DNA from: Mucilaginibacter sp. 44-25
GTDB taxonomy: Bacteria > Bacteroidota > Bacteroidia > Sphingobacteriales > Sphingobacteriaceae
Length of the DNA: 64,000 nt
Reading direction: 5' to 3'
Assembly (NCBI GenBank): GCA_001898335.1
Contig: MKTS01000009.1
Location: 372,001-436,000, forward strand
Shown: positions 17,359 through 26,835 of the stretch, piece after piece
Position numbering within the stretch: position 1 is the first letter of the stretch
Layout of the letters: each line of letters starts with the position of its first letter
Translations under genes and position numbers: made by a program
Notes under the pieces: model-generated
Database searches by the model: none
Told to the model about the DNA's origin: nothing
What the model saw: the letters and a program-made list of their open reading frames with translations, nothing else

Positions 17359-18681
17359 GTGAACATCTTATTTGTCCTTCCTGAATACTATCCACACTCG
17401 GGCGGAGGCATATCTACCTACTACCAACATTATATTAAAGCGATAAGGCCGCATTGCCAGCGTATAAAGGTTATGGTAGGCAGCGGTTATGTGCAGGGTA
17501 CCGATAAGTTTGAACACGAAGGTATAGAGATAGAATATCTCAACCCTGCTTTATACCAGGAGCACTTAGCCCGATTTGATAAGTTTACTCTACTGCCCGA
17601 ATACCGCAATAATATAGCCGCCGCATGGGCCATGTGGCAACAGGCAAACCAGGGTAAAGGCTTTGATGTTATTGAATGCACCGACTTTGGCCTGGGTTAT
17701 GTGCCATGGCTTATTCAACATGATAAACCGGTTATTACACGCCTGCACGGCAGCGCCGGCCAGATAGCCTTGCATGAGAATAACAGCGACACAGTCCCTG
17801 GCATTAATGCCAATATACATACCGAACTGGCTCTCCTACCCCTATCAGACAAAATAATTACGCATAGCCGAGCAAACCAGCAGTTTTGGTCAGCCGTATT
17901 AAACGATACCGATATTAAGTACCTGCCACCGGTATATTGCCCGGTTATGCCCCCTCCTTTAAGTTTATCTGAAAGGGATAATTACGGCCTGGTTACCGCG
18001 CGCATACAAAAGTGGAAAGGCCCCGAGGAACTCTGTAAAGCTGTTGGTGAATTAAAAACTCCAGTACCGTTAAAATGGTATGGGCGCGATGTGGCTTACG
18101 ATAAGGTGCTTACTACTAATGAATACCTGCAACTCAGCTACCCTGATATATGGTGTAAACTTATTGAAGTGAAAAAGCCAGTAAACCATCACGATGTGCT
18201 GGCAATGCAACGGAAAGCCAAGTTTGGCATTGTACCATCTGTTTGGGATATGTTTAATTTTACCTGTGCAGAGCTTATGGCAGCCGGCACGCCCGTGATA
18301 TGTGCTGACGGTGCCGGAGCAGCAGAATTAATTGAGAATGGCCACAATGGTTATACTTATAATACCAATGATACGCATGCTTTAGCAGAGTGTATCATTA
18401 AGATGAATTCGCTTACCGAAAGCGAATTCAATAAGATGGCAGCGGCAGCACAGCAAACTATTGAGGAAAAACTCAACAATGCTGAACTTATCGAGGCATA
18501 TATGAATGAATATGCATTAATACTGGAAAACTTCACTCCATCAAATACAAATGTATTTCTGCGGTATATCTATTCTCCGGGCAATGAAAGCCAAACGCTG
18601 GAAGAAGTGCTGAATAAACAGCCCTTAAAAAAACTGGTACAATACCTGCTTAAACGCATAAAAGGTAAATACAGGCAATAA
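17359..18681 (+). CDS. Glycosyltransferase family 4
   Basis: This 440-residue GT-B enzyme starts at a GTG codon 4 bases after the preceding stop; no ATG is near. The N-terminus reads ILFVLPEYYPHSGGGIS, a glycine-rich acceptor-side loop typical of GT4. A Rossmann-type C-terminal half ends in AELMAAGTPVICADGAGAAELI, equivalent to the nucleotide-sugar site of the family. The C-terminal 60 residues beyond the fold are charged. No transmembrane segments are visible, so it should act at the cytoplasmic face on lipid-linked intermediates. Confidence 0.9.
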   Translation: MNILFVLPEYYPHSGGGISTYYQHYIKAIRPHCQRIKVMVGSGYVQGTDKFEHEGIEIEYLNPALYQEHLARFDKFTLLPEYRNNIAAAWAMWQQANQGKGFDVIECTDFGLGYVPWLIQHDKPVITRLHGSAGQIALHENNSDTVPGINANIHTELALLPLSDKIITHSRANQQFWSAVLNDTDIKYLPPVYCPVMPPPLSLSERDNYGLVTARIQKWKGPEELCKAVGELKTPVPLKWYGRDVAYDKVLTTNEYLQLSYPDIWCKLIEVKKPVNHHDVLAMQRKAKFGIVPSVWDMFNFTCAELMAAGTPVICADGAGAAELIENGHNGYTYNTNDTHALAECIIKMNSLTESEFNKMAAAAQQTIEEKLNNAELIEAYMNEYALILENFTPSNTNVFLRYIYSPGNESQTLEEVLNKQPLKKLVQYLLKRIKGKYRQ

Positions 18682-18683
18682 CA

Positions 18684-19619
18684 TTGGATACTTTAGCGCT
18701 CTGCATACCCGCCTACAATGCCGAAAAGTATTTGCCCCGCTTGTTAAACTCGGCAAAAAAACAGGCTATACCCTTTAATGAAATATGGGTATATAACGAT
18801 TGCAGTACTGACGGCACGGCAAATGTTGCGGAAAACTACGGCGCGTGCGTGCTGCAAGGTGATGTAAACCGTGGCTGCGCATCGGGCAAAAACAGACTGG
18901 CGGAGATAACCACTTGCGATTGGATACATTTCCACGATGCTGATGATGATCTGTTACCCAATTTTACTACCGAGGTACATCAGTGGATCAAAGAAAGGGG
19001 CAGTGAGTTTGACGTATTGCTCCTCAACTTTGATTATACAGACGCGCATACGGGCAAACTATTAAGTCGCCCCAATCATGATAGCGAACAATTACATGCC
19101 GACCCGCTCAGGTACGCCATCAACAATAAAATAGTAAACTTTGGCGTGTATAAACGTGAGGCTTTTTTAAAAGCCGGCGGTTTCGATCTGGATGAAAAAG
19201 TTCTTTATAACGAGGATAACGCCTTTCACCAGCGGTTAGCAAAGCATAATTACAGGTTTGATTACCTGCCAGAAGTTACTTGCATCAACTACCGGTATAG
19301 CGAAAGCATGTCGGCATCCAACGTGCTCAAGTGCGCGAGAGCCAATTACCATGTTTTATTAAAAACCGCGTCTACGCATGGCCAAAAATATCCACTGGAA
19401 TTAGCAAGGCAACTGTGGCTGTGTATTGCTACCCTTGCTTCTTGTCAAGATTGGGAATATGTACATAAGGCTATTGATCTAAGCAAACGTTTAGGCTACC
19501 CTTACAGCCCCGAAGGCAGTACAGGGTTTAAACTGCTTACCCGCATTAACCCATTCTTTGGCGCCTGGGCAAGAGAAAAGATGATCCGTCTGCTTAAACC
19601 CCATCTCAGAAATGGCTGA
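18684..19619 (+). CDS. Glycosyltransferase family 2
   Basis: This 311-residue GT-A enzyme has a first strand LALCIPAYNAEKYLPRLL, a YNDCSTDGT nucleotide-site segment and a metal-binding H-D-A-D-D-D around residues 84-89. The start is TTG at 18684, two bases after the previous stop; no in-frame ATG exists before the conserved first strand. It overlaps the following GT2 gene by 8 bases. The C-terminal region contains a conserved-looking RYSESMSASN loop after the catalytic domain. Substrates are unknown. Confidence 0.9.
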   Translation: MDTLALCIPAYNAEKYLPRLLNSAKKQAIPFNEIWVYNDCSTDGTANVAENYGACVLQGDVNRGCASGKNRLAEITTCDWIHFHDADDDLLPNFTTEVHQWIKERGSEFDVLLLNFDYTDAHTGKLLSRPNHDSEQLHADPLRYAINNKIVNFGVYKREAFLKAGGFDLDEKVLYNEDNAFHQRLAKHNYRFDYLPEVTCINYRYSESMSASNVLKCARANYHVLLKTASTHGQKYPLELARQLWLCIATLASCQDWEYVHKAIDLSKRLGYPYSPEGSTGFKLLTRINPFFGAWAREKMIRLLKPHLRNG

Positions 19620-20601
19620 ACCACTGGTATCTATTATTGTACCCTTATATAATGCCGAAAAATATATAGGCGAGGCAATAGCATCGGCCATGGCACAAAC
19701 CTGGCCCTTCAAAGAGATCCTTGTGGTAGATGATGGTTCAACAGACCGGTCATTGTCAATTGCCCAAACATATCAAAGCGATTGGGTTAAGGTGATCAGT
19801 CAGCCCAACAAAGGTGCAAGTGCCGCGCGCAACACCGGGTTAAAGCATGCTACTGGTAATTTTATCCAGTTTTTAGATGCGGATGATTTGTTGAGTGAGG
19901 ACAAAATTGAACTACAGGTAAAAGCACTAAAAAACGCCCCGGGAGAAATAGCCGTTTGCAGTACCATCCATTTTACCGACGGTAATCCACACAAAGACAG
20001 CACCCCATCAGCGTATGAGGAACAATTTCTACTGGATAGTGATAACCCGGCCTGGTTTTTAACTCATTTATGGGGGGGCTACGGCGATAATGGCTCAATG
20101 GTACAGCCCAATGCCTGGCTTACGCCAAGAGAAATAATAGAAAAGGCCGGGCCATGGAACGAAACCTTAACCGTTGATGATGATGGTGAATACTTTTGCA
20201 GGGTTTTACTCCAGGCTAATGGTATAGTTAAAACCGGCGGATATAATTATTACAGGAAATACACCAACAATAACTTTAGCCTATCGGCCAGCAAGTTAGA
20301 AAAGCATTATACCTCTCTAATCCATTCGCTGGGTTTAAGGTATGACCATATCTCGTCCAGGGAACCAACAGATGCCTTAAAAAAAGCGTATGCCCGTAGT
20401 TTGCAAAGCATCTATAATAGTATGTATCCGGCATATCCGTTATTAAGGCGAAGCATAAAACAAAGCATTAAAAAATTGGGTATAACTTCTCCGGAGTATC
20501 TTTCGCCTAAAGAGAAAGTAAAAAAAAGGGCAAGGAGTATATTAGGCCCACAGTTCACCAATTTTTTGAAGGGTAATATTTTAAAACCTCCTCAGAAATG
20601 A
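19612..20601 (+). CDS. Glycosyltransferase family 2
   Basis: This 329-residue GT-A enzyme starts VSIIVPLYNAEKYIGEAI, with VVDDGSTDRS at residues 38-47 and the metal-binding D-A-D-D at 89-92. A basic C-terminal tail of about 90 residues follows the fold. It is only distantly similar to the GT2 just upstream, so a recent tandem duplication is not obvious. Its ATG overlaps the upstream stop by 8 bases, and its own stop shares ATGA with the next gene. Confidence 0.92.
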   Translation: MAEPLVSIIVPLYNAEKYIGEAIASAMAQTWPFKEILVVDDGSTDRSLSIAQTYQSDWVKVISQPNKGASAARNTGLKHATGNFIQFLDADDLLSEDKIELQVKALKNAPGEIAVCSTIHFTDGNPHKDSTPSAYEEQFLLDSDNPAWFLTHLWGGYGDNGSMVQPNAWLTPREIIEKAGPWNETLTVDDDGEYFCRVLLQANGIVKTGGYNYYRKYTNNNFSLSASKLEKHYTSLIHSLGLRYDHISSREPTDALKKAYARSLQSIYNSMYPAYPLLRRSIKQSIKKLGITSPEYLSPKEKVKKRARSILGPQFTNFLKGNILKPPQK

Positions 20602-21296
20602 TTGCCGTTGTTACCTCCACACTTAAACCGGGCAATAATAACACAAAGGGGTTTTATAATTTTGATGAACGCCTGTCTCAAACCATACAAACCTTAAACA
20701 GCCTTTATCAACATGGCTTTGAGCATGTTTACCTGATTGATAACTCTCCTTCGTTGACAGAGGCCGGCCTGCAAGCCATATTTACGGATTTTAAATCTTT
20801 AAAAGTTTATCATACTCATCAATATCAGTTTGATAACAAGGGCATTAATGAGCTACTGATGCTTTTACTGGTGAGCGAGCATCTACCAAAAAACCAGCCT
20901 ATATTTAAAATAAGCGGCAGGTATTGCCTTACAGAACAATTTACGGTGCCAGAGTTTACAGCATTCGCTGTTAAAGGCTATGATTACCACTCGCGTAACG
21001 GGGCTGTTTCAACACGTGGCTACTGGGTAAAAGATGCGGATGGTCTGCATCGCTTTTTAAGAGAATGCCTTACCGAAGTGTTTGCCTACCCCGAACGGAT
21101 AGTAGGTATACGTAGCCTTATCAAAAAAACAATTCAACTCACTTTTAAAAAACCGTACATACCGGTAAATGCATCTATTGAATTTGCGGCCGCGAATGTG
21201 TTAAAAAGAGGAAAGCTAAACGTTACACTGCTGTCGCAATTAGGTATACGCGGCCTGGTTGCGGGTAACAACCAGCGCGAAGAGATCATAGAATGA
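20598..21296 (+). CDS. Protein of unknown function in polysaccharide operon, possible glycosyltransferase
   Basis: I do not recognise this 232-residue protein. It begins IAVVTSTLKPGNN, has a strand ending VYLIDNSPS and an IFKISGRYCL segment, a layout that recalls a GT-A fold without a clear DxD motif. It has no signal peptide or membrane helix. Both neighbours are glycosyltransferases and both junctions are 4-base ATGA overlaps, so it is surely translated. A role as a transferase or accessory protein for the same polymer is inferred from context. Confidence 0.8.
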   Translation: MIAVVTSTLKPGNNNTKGFYNFDERLSQTIQTLNSLYQHGFEHVYLIDNSPSLTEAGLQAIFTDFKSLKVYHTHQYQFDNKGINELLMLLLVSEHLPKNQPIFKISGRYCLTEQFTVPEFTAFAVKGYDYHSRNGAVSTRGYWVKDADGLHRFLRECLTEVFAYPERIVGIRSLIKKTIQLTFKKPYIPVNASIEFAAANVLKRGKLNVTLLSQLGIRGLVAGNNQREEIIE

Positions 21297-22441
21297 AGTT
21301 CTTTTTATCATTCCTGCAATCGCCGGTAAGGCACCCTGTACCAGCCTATGATTTTTGGGAACACTACCTTAAAAACGGGATAAAAGAGGCTGGCCATGAA
21401 TGGATGGAGTGCCCTGATGTTGATTGGGCGAAAGGCCTGGTACCACAATCTGTTGATATGCTTAACCAATGGCGCGCCGATGCCTGGGAGCAAACCATCA
21501 ACTATCTGAAAAATAATAGGCCCGATGTTTTTCTGAGCTATCTGTATCCGCACCAGGTTGACGTAAGTGCTGTTAAGCAGATACAGAAGATGGGCATACC
21601 TGCCGTTAACTTTTTTTGTGATAATGTGCGCGAGTTTAAAAAAGCTCCTAAAGAATTTGGCGTGTTTGACCTGAACTGGGTACCCGAGTACAAGGCATTG
21701 GAAATATATGAGAAAGCGGGTTATAACTTTATTCACCTGCCAATGCCCATGTGGGTGGCTCCGGAATACCGGGGTTTTAAAGCCGAGGTAAACCAGCAGA
21801 TCACCTTCATAGGCTCAAAGGACATTCAACGCCATTTATTATTGGAAGAACTTATAAAACTTGCCCCCGATACAGACCTGGCCGTTTATGGCAGCGGATG
21901 GCAGCAAACAGCATTGGCCCCAGCATACCAGCCGCGATACGGATTAAGGGAAAAAATAACCCATCAGGTAAAGGTGATAAGCAAATATGGCGTGCTTGGC
22001 TATGCCGAAAAAATAAAACAGCGCGGGTTTAATATAGAAACGAGCAGCGCGTTATCAGCAAAGCTAAGAGGTATTCCTCCGTACAATGAATACAACCTGC
22101 TCACCTCGGGCAGCATGATCACCCTTGGTGTTAACCGCTATCCCTCATACGCGTTTCCGTTGCGGCAGCCTGATACTTACTCCAGACTGAGAGATATTGA
22201 GGCGCCTATGCTGGGGGCATGCTACCTCACCGAATGGGCGCCCGGACTTGACCAGTTATACGAGCTTGGGAACGAAATAGAAACTTACAAAACCGCCGCA
22301 GAGCTATCAGCCAAGATAATCGAATTAAAAAACAACCCCGAAAAGCGTAAGAAATTGAAGATAAACGGACAGCATCGCGCGCTTACAGATCATAGCATCC
22401 CGCAAACGTTAAAAAAAATACTATGCAGGCTGCCATTGTAA
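21293..22441 (+). CDS. CgeB-like glycosyltransferase family protein
   Basis: This 382-residue protein is probably GT-B. The central region has NFFCDNVREF, a GVFDLNWVPEY strand and ITFIGSKDIQRHLLLEEL, followed by a C-terminal ending in LTEWAPGLDQLYELGNE and a K-I-I-E-L helix, as in CgeB/Glyco_trans_1_2 proteins. In that family the C-terminal half binds the nucleotide sugar. The classical EX7E is not obvious, so the exact family assignment is moderate. The first base of its ATG overlaps the previous stop as ATGA, and its last 19 bases overlap the acyltransferase gene. Confidence 0.78.
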   Translation: MKFFLSFLQSPVRHPVPAYDFWEHYLKNGIKEAGHEWMECPDVDWAKGLVPQSVDMLNQWRADAWEQTINYLKNNRPDVFLSYLYPHQVDVSAVKQIQKMGIPAVNFFCDNVREFKKAPKEFGVFDLNWVPEYKALEIYEKAGYNFIHLPMPMWVAPEYRGFKAEVNQQITFIGSKDIQRHLLLEELIKLAPDTDLAVYGSGWQQTALAPAYQPRYGLREKITHQVKVISKYGVLGYAEKIKQRGFNIETSSALSAKLRGIPPYNEYNLLTSGSMITLGVNRYPSYAFPLRQPDTYSRLRDIEAPMLGACYLTEWAPGLDQLYELGNEIETYKTAAELSAKIIELKNNPEKRKKLKINGQHRALTDHSIPQTLKKILCRLPL

Positions 22442-23691
22442 ACTTTTTTAAGCAGCGGTTGCAGCCGCCAGGTATTAAATACAAGTATAATTACTCCATA
22501 GAGCAATACCGGGGGCTTTGTGCCATACTGGTTTTGCTAACCCATGCGGTTGGCGATCCTAAATTACTGGTGAATAATTTTTCGTGGCCTCTGTTTATGC
22601 AATACATGGGAGCCGGCTACTTGTCAGTCATGGTGTTCTTTTGTATGTCGGGCTACGTGATAGGTATTACCAGCAGTACAGATTTCATCATTAAAAGCTA
22701 TTTAAAAAAGAGGGCATTAAGGCTGTATCCTATTTATATCATCTCTATCATCATCTGTATTGTGGTGGCTGGTAAAGTGAGCTTGCCTGTATTGCTGGGC
22801 AATCTTTTATTTTTACAAAATGGGCTATCGTACTATCATTTTAAGATTCCCGTGCTGGTTAATTATGCTACCTGGAGTTTAAATTACGAGGTACTTTACT
22901 ATTTGCTTTTCATCCCTCTTATCATTTACAAGCCCCGCTTGTGGAAAGTATTGCTCGCAATGTTCATTATGAGCGTAGTGTCAATTCCCATCACCGAACC
23001 ATTCTATTTTATGGGTGGTTATCTCAACGGTTTCTATTTCTGGTTGTTAGGCCTCATACTGAGCTGGAATTTGATTTCAAAACAACCGGATGCGCCTAAA
23101 AACATCGTGCCTTTTATCAGCCTACTTTTTTTACACTTATCGCTTAATCATTTAGGTATAGGGCAAATTGTATTGCATAAATTAGGCATATACACCCACT
23201 CAAATTTGAACTGGGTGTTTGATCTTCCCTTTTGCCTTATGGTGATGAGCACCCTTACAGGCACGGATAACCGCATTTTACAATACAATAAGCTGGTTAC
23301 TTATGTATTACCCGTAGGTGTTTTTATCTACCTGATCATCACTAAAAGAATATTTGAAGATACCCGCTGGGTAATGTGCCTTATATACTGGGTGCTATCG
23401 TTATTATTTTATTTCGAAACGCGTGTCTCCACGTTTATCATGAACAGGTTTACGGGCATTGGTAAAATATCTTACGGCTTATACATTTTACATGTACCCA
23501 TGGCCTTGCTTATCAAAAAATATATCGTTATCCATAACCAGCTTGCGGAGGTTACGTTGAAATACCTGCTATGGCTCATCCTTACTTTTTCGCTTGCCTA
23601 TTGGTTAGAGATACATTTCCAGCCGGCTGTAAGGCGCTACTTCACTAAAAATGAAAAAGATACACGTCTACTTCAGAACCCGGCCGCCTAA
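22423..23691 (+). CDS. Membrane acyltransferase, acyltransferase-3 (OafA/YrhL) family
   Basis: This 422-residue integral membrane protein has about ten hydrophobic helices. The N-terminal signature is IEQYRGLCAILVLLTHAVG, with the conserved Arg and His of acyltransferase-3 proteins. Members O-acylate sugars, commonly with acetyl groups, at the membrane. Here it probably decorates the repeat unit. It overlaps the next gene by 41 bases in a different frame, the longest overlap in the operon. Confidence 0.92.
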   Translation: MQAAIVNFFKQRLQPPGIKYKYNYSIEQYRGLCAILVLLTHAVGDPKLLVNNFSWPLFMQYMGAGYLSVMVFFCMSGYVIGITSSTDFIIKSYLKKRALRLYPIYIISIIICIVVAGKVSLPVLLGNLLFLQNGLSYYHFKIPVLVNYATWSLNYEVLYYLLFIPLIIYKPRLWKVLLAMFIMSVVSIPITEPFYFMGGYLNGFYFWLLGLILSWNLISKQPDAPKNIVPFISLLFLHLSLNHLGIGQIVLHKLGIYTHSNLNWVFDLPFCLMVMSTLTGTDNRILQYNKLVTYVLPVGVFIYLIITKRIFEDTRWVMCLIYWVLSLLFYFETRVSTFIMNRFTGIGKISYGLYILHVPMALLIKKYIVIHNQLAEVTLKYLLWLILTFSLAYWLEIHFQPAVRRYFTKNEKDTRLLQNPAA

Positions 23692-24643
23692 GAGCCGCTA
23701 TCTGCCCGGCGACCGTAGGCTGGTACATGCTATCAGGCGCCTGGTAAAGGGCGATAAAGTGAGCGGTGTAAAAAAGGTATTTATTAACCTTTGCAAAGGT
23801 TTCGACCTTTTAAACATTGATTATGACATTAACCTGCCCTTTAATAAAATATCACCGGGAGAACCCGTTGTGGTTTTAGGCGACGGCACTTACGCGCTGG
23901 AGGGCTACCAACAGGCCAACCCGGTTATTGCAGGCATAGGCCTGATGACACACCCTGCCGAATGGCCCAACCTGATGCAGCAATACCCCGTAGCCAAGTA
24001 CCTGCAACACTCCGCATGGGCCAATAGTATCTATATACCATTCTACGGAGAAGCTAATTGTGCGCTCTGGCCAGCGGGTATTGATACCGGGCACTGGAAA
24101 CCCGACGACCACGCCAATAAGACTTTTGATGTGCTGATCTATAAAAAATTCCTGTGGAATAAAGAGCATGCTGAGGAGGAAGTGGCACAGCCGATCATTG
24201 AAAGATTGAACACCTTAGGCCTTACCTACCGTGAAATTATCTATGGGAGTTATACCGAGGCCACCTACATGAACCTGTTGCAGCAATGCCGGGCAATGAT
24301 ATTCTTATGCGAGCATGAGAGCCAGGGCTTTGCCTGTTGCGAGGCTATGGCCATGAATATACCCATTTACGCCTGGGACCAGGGATACTGGCTGGATCCT
24401 AATCGAATTAAATGGAGAACACCGGTTGTTAAGGCTACCTCCACTCCTTTTTTTGATGAACGCTGCGGAAAGAAATTTACAGATGTAGTGGATTTTGAAG
24501 AACACTTCGACGCGTTCTGGACATCGGTAAATAAAAATGAGTTTGCACCGCGTAAGTATATTCTGGAGAATCTTACCCTGGAGAAAAGCGCATTGGCAAT
24601 GCTGAGTATCATCAACAGTGTTTATACAAATGCAAGCGAATAA
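23651..24643 (+). CDS. Glycosyltransferase, GT-B type
   Basis: This 330-residue protein has a basic start KKIHVYFRTRPPKSRYLPGD and a short N-terminal domain with VVVLGDGTYAL. A C-terminal half carries IFLCEHESQGFACCEAMAM, which has the Glu-x7-Glu spacing of the retaining GT4 nucleotide-sugar site (E in HESQ and E in CEAMA are 8 apart). It starts inside the acyltransferase gene at 23651, preceded by a purine-poor but plausible region. Its stop lies inside the next gene. Substrate unknown. Confidence 0.85.
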   Translation: MKKIHVYFRTRPPKSRYLPGDRRLVHAIRRLVKGDKVSGVKKVFINLCKGFDLLNIDYDINLPFNKISPGEPVVVLGDGTYALEGYQQANPVIAGIGLMTHPAEWPNLMQQYPVAKYLQHSAWANSIYIPFYGEANCALWPAGIDTGHWKPDDHANKTFDVLIYKKFLWNKEHAEEEVAQPIIERLNTLGLTYREIIYGSYTEATYMNLLQQCRAMIFLCEHESQGFACCEAMAMNIPIYAWDQGYWLDPNRIKWRTPVVKATSTPFFDERCGKKFTDVVDFEEHFDAFWTSVNKNEFAPRKYILENLTLEKSALAMLSIINSVYTNASE

Positions 24644-25865
24644 ACACATCTGCATCATCACACAGTCGCACTTGTGCCGCAATCCAAGGGTGGTGAAAGA
24701 AGCACGCTTGTTATCGCGCTACTATGATATTACCATTATCAACAACACTTATGATGCTTCACTTAGCATAGAAGATGAGGAGTTGATCGCAGGTTATAAT
24801 ATTAAACTGATCAGTATAGCGCAATTGCAAAACAAAAATTTCATCTCCATTACAGACCGACTGATCAAAAAATTGGCCGATTGGCTGGTAAAATTCATAG
24901 GTATACAAACTCACCTGGCTTTAGGCTACGGAGCCGGCAGGTTTGTGTCAGCCGCGTTGAAGTTAAATGCCGACGCGTACATAGGCCATCAGGAACTGGG
25001 ACTTTACTGCGGGTGCCGTTTAATGGAGCATGGCAAACGGGTAGGTTTTGATTTTGAAGACTGGTACTCGGCCGACCTGCTGCCTGATGCGATGAGCTAC
25101 CGCCCGGTAAAATTGTTACGCAGGCTGGAGAAAAAAGCTCTCCAAAAAGGCATCTGTAATATTACCACTTCAAACATATTAGCAGTAGAACTTGCCGGGG
25201 CGTATAATTGCCCTGAACCAACTGTTGTTTATAATGTATTTAACAAAAGGGACGATCTGATGCAGGCCGGCAAAACCTATGAACAGCCTTTAAAACTCTT
25301 CTGGTTTTCGCAAACCATTGGCAGGGGGCGCGGGCTTGAGCAACTTATAAAGCTTTCAGCCGTAGTAAAATTTTCTTTAGAGATACACTTGTTGGGTAAT
25401 ATTGATATTGATTTTCGCTCGGAGCTTATTGGCATTATACCTGCACAGCATCAGCTATTTTTTCACGGACTGGTGCCTGATAAGCAACTTGCCGATAAGA
25501 TAGCCGGCTTTGACATTGGCCTGGCACTGGAGCTGGCCACTCCGCCAAGTCGAGATCTTACCATCACCAATAAATTTTTTCAGTATATACAGGCTGGCCT
25601 GCCTGTGATAGCGAGCCACACGCAAGGACAGAAAGAGGCCTTTGAAAAATTTAAACCGGGTATCATGCTATCGCAGCATTACTCGGAGGATGACGGTATC
25701 CAACTGTCGGCATGGCTAAGTAATCAGGCTGAACTTATCGCTGCCCGCGAACGATCTATTGAGGCAGCGCAATACTATAATTGGGAAAACCAGGCAAATC
25801 AATTACTATCGGCAGCAAGCCGCTTACTGGAAGCGCCATTTAATCAAACTAAACATGCCTGCTAA
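24630..25865 (+). CDS. Glycosyltransferase family 4
   Basis: This is a GT-B enzyme of 411 residues from the ATG at 24630, which overlaps the previous stop by 14 bases; a GTG at 24618 would add four residues. The N-terminus ICIITQSHLCRNPRVVKEA contains the NPRV loop seen in several Bacteroidota GT4 enzymes. A FDFEDWYSADLL segment and a C-terminal nucleotide-sugar half ending FFQYIQAGLPVIAS follow. It is soluble and probably membrane-associated through its basic surface. Confidence 0.87.
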   Translation: MQANKHICIITQSHLCRNPRVVKEARLLSRYYDITIINNTYDASLSIEDEELIAGYNIKLISIAQLQNKNFISITDRLIKKLADWLVKFIGIQTHLALGYGAGRFVSAALKLNADAYIGHQELGLYCGCRLMEHGKRVGFDFEDWYSADLLPDAMSYRPVKLLRRLEKKALQKGICNITTSNILAVELAGAYNCPEPTVVYNVFNKRDDLMQAGKTYEQPLKLFWFSQTIGRGRGLEQLIKLSAVVKFSLEIHLLGNIDIDFRSELIGIIPAQHQLFFHGLVPDKQLADKIAGFDIGLALELATPPSRDLTITNKFFQYIQAGLPVIASHTQGQKEAFEKFKPGIMLSQHYSEDDGIQLSAWLSNQAELIAARERSIEAAQYYNWENQANQLLSAASRLLEAPFNQTKHAC

Positions 25866-26835
25866 CGGCGTAACCCTTAAGATCAGCCTTTCGCCACGCG
25901 ATCATCAATATATTAAGCACCTGCTGCCGCACCAGTTAAAGGTATGGTACAGCCAGGTAAACGAAGTGTTAATTGTGTTTGATCTTCATGGCTATGATAC
26001 GGGGATGTATACAGCTATTATTCGAGACTTGGAGGGTTTTATCAATGAGCTGAGTTTAACTTACCCCGCAATCAATCTGGTAACGGTAGATTATTCCGCA
26101 CCAGCCAGAAAAGCCGTAAGCGACGCTTATTTTGGGTCTAATCCTGTGCCGCTTAAAACGCACCGTTACGGGCCTTATTACTCTTATTTCTACGGCATTT
26201 ACAAAGCCCGTTATGATTACATCCTGAATACCGACTGCGACATGTTTTTTGGCGGACATAGCCCGGCATGGGTACAACAGTCTATAACGCTTATGCAAAG
26301 CGATCAGGATGTTATTGCTTGCAGTCCGCACCCCGGACCGCCCCGTAAGGACGGCAAACTGATGGACCAGGATGGCCAAACAGATAATACGCCATTACGA
26401 AAAGTGGTATTTGACAGCTTCAGCACCCGCATATTTTTTATTGACAGGCGGGCGTTCATTATGCATCTATGTCCTCTGCCTGTACGTATTGCAGGTTTTA
26501 CTACAGTACTAAGAGCATTATTAAGGGGTAATCCGGTTTATATGTTGCCGGAAGATGTGATAACCGATATTATGCGTGAAAAGGGATTAAAAAGGGTGGA
26601 CTTTATGGGTGCGGAAAACGGATTATGGTCATTACATCCGCCGTTTCGTAACCCTCAATTTTTTAGGGATCTTCCTTTATTGGTTTTCAATATTGAAAAC
26701 AATACCATCCCTGAGCAGCAACGCGGCTATTATGACATCAATGATTCCATGATCAATTGGGAAGATGCGCGTAATCAGATAAGAGAGGCGAGCATGAAAT
26801 TAAAAATATTAAAGTTTCTAAGGCTAAAAGCTTGA
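25855..26835 (+). CDS. Putative GT-A-type glycosyltransferase of unknown family
   Basis: This protein has 326 residues from the ATG at 25855; a TTG at 25759 in the same frame lies deep in the upstream gene and is unlikely. A DxD-like site D-C-D at residues 127-129 (YILNTDCDMFFGG) sits where a GT-A enzyme binds the metal-nucleotide. The N-terminal LKISLSPRDHQYI strand is compatible with that fold, as is the later MLPEDVITDIM helix. I do not recognise a named family. It overlaps its neighbours by 11 and 4 bases and should be another sugar transferase of this locus. Confidence 0.75.
   Translation: MPANGVTLKISLSPRDHQYIKHLLPHQLKVWYSQVNEVLIVFDLHGYDTGMYTAIIRDLEGFINELSLTYPAINLVTVDYSAPARKAVSDAYFGSNPVPLKTHRYGPYYSYFYGIYKARYDYILNTDCDMFFGGHSPAWVQQSITLMQSDQDVIACSPHPGPPRKDGKLMDQDGQTDNTPLRKVVFDSFSTRIFFIDRRAFIMHLCPLPVRIAGFTTVLRALLRGNPVYMLPEDVITDIMREKGLKRVDFMGAENGLWSLHPPFRNPQFFRDLPLLVFNIENNTIPEQQRGYYDINDSMINWEDARNQIREASMKLKILKFLRLKA

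Noticed and set aside
18684..20601. Tandem duplication of the two adjacent GT2 genes
   Set aside because: They share only the general GT2 motifs; the C-terminal halves do not resemble each other.
21308..21736. 142-codon open frame antisense to the CgeB-like gene
   Set aside because: The plus-strand frame is longer, overlaps both neighbours tightly and has family-like segments; the antisense frame has none.
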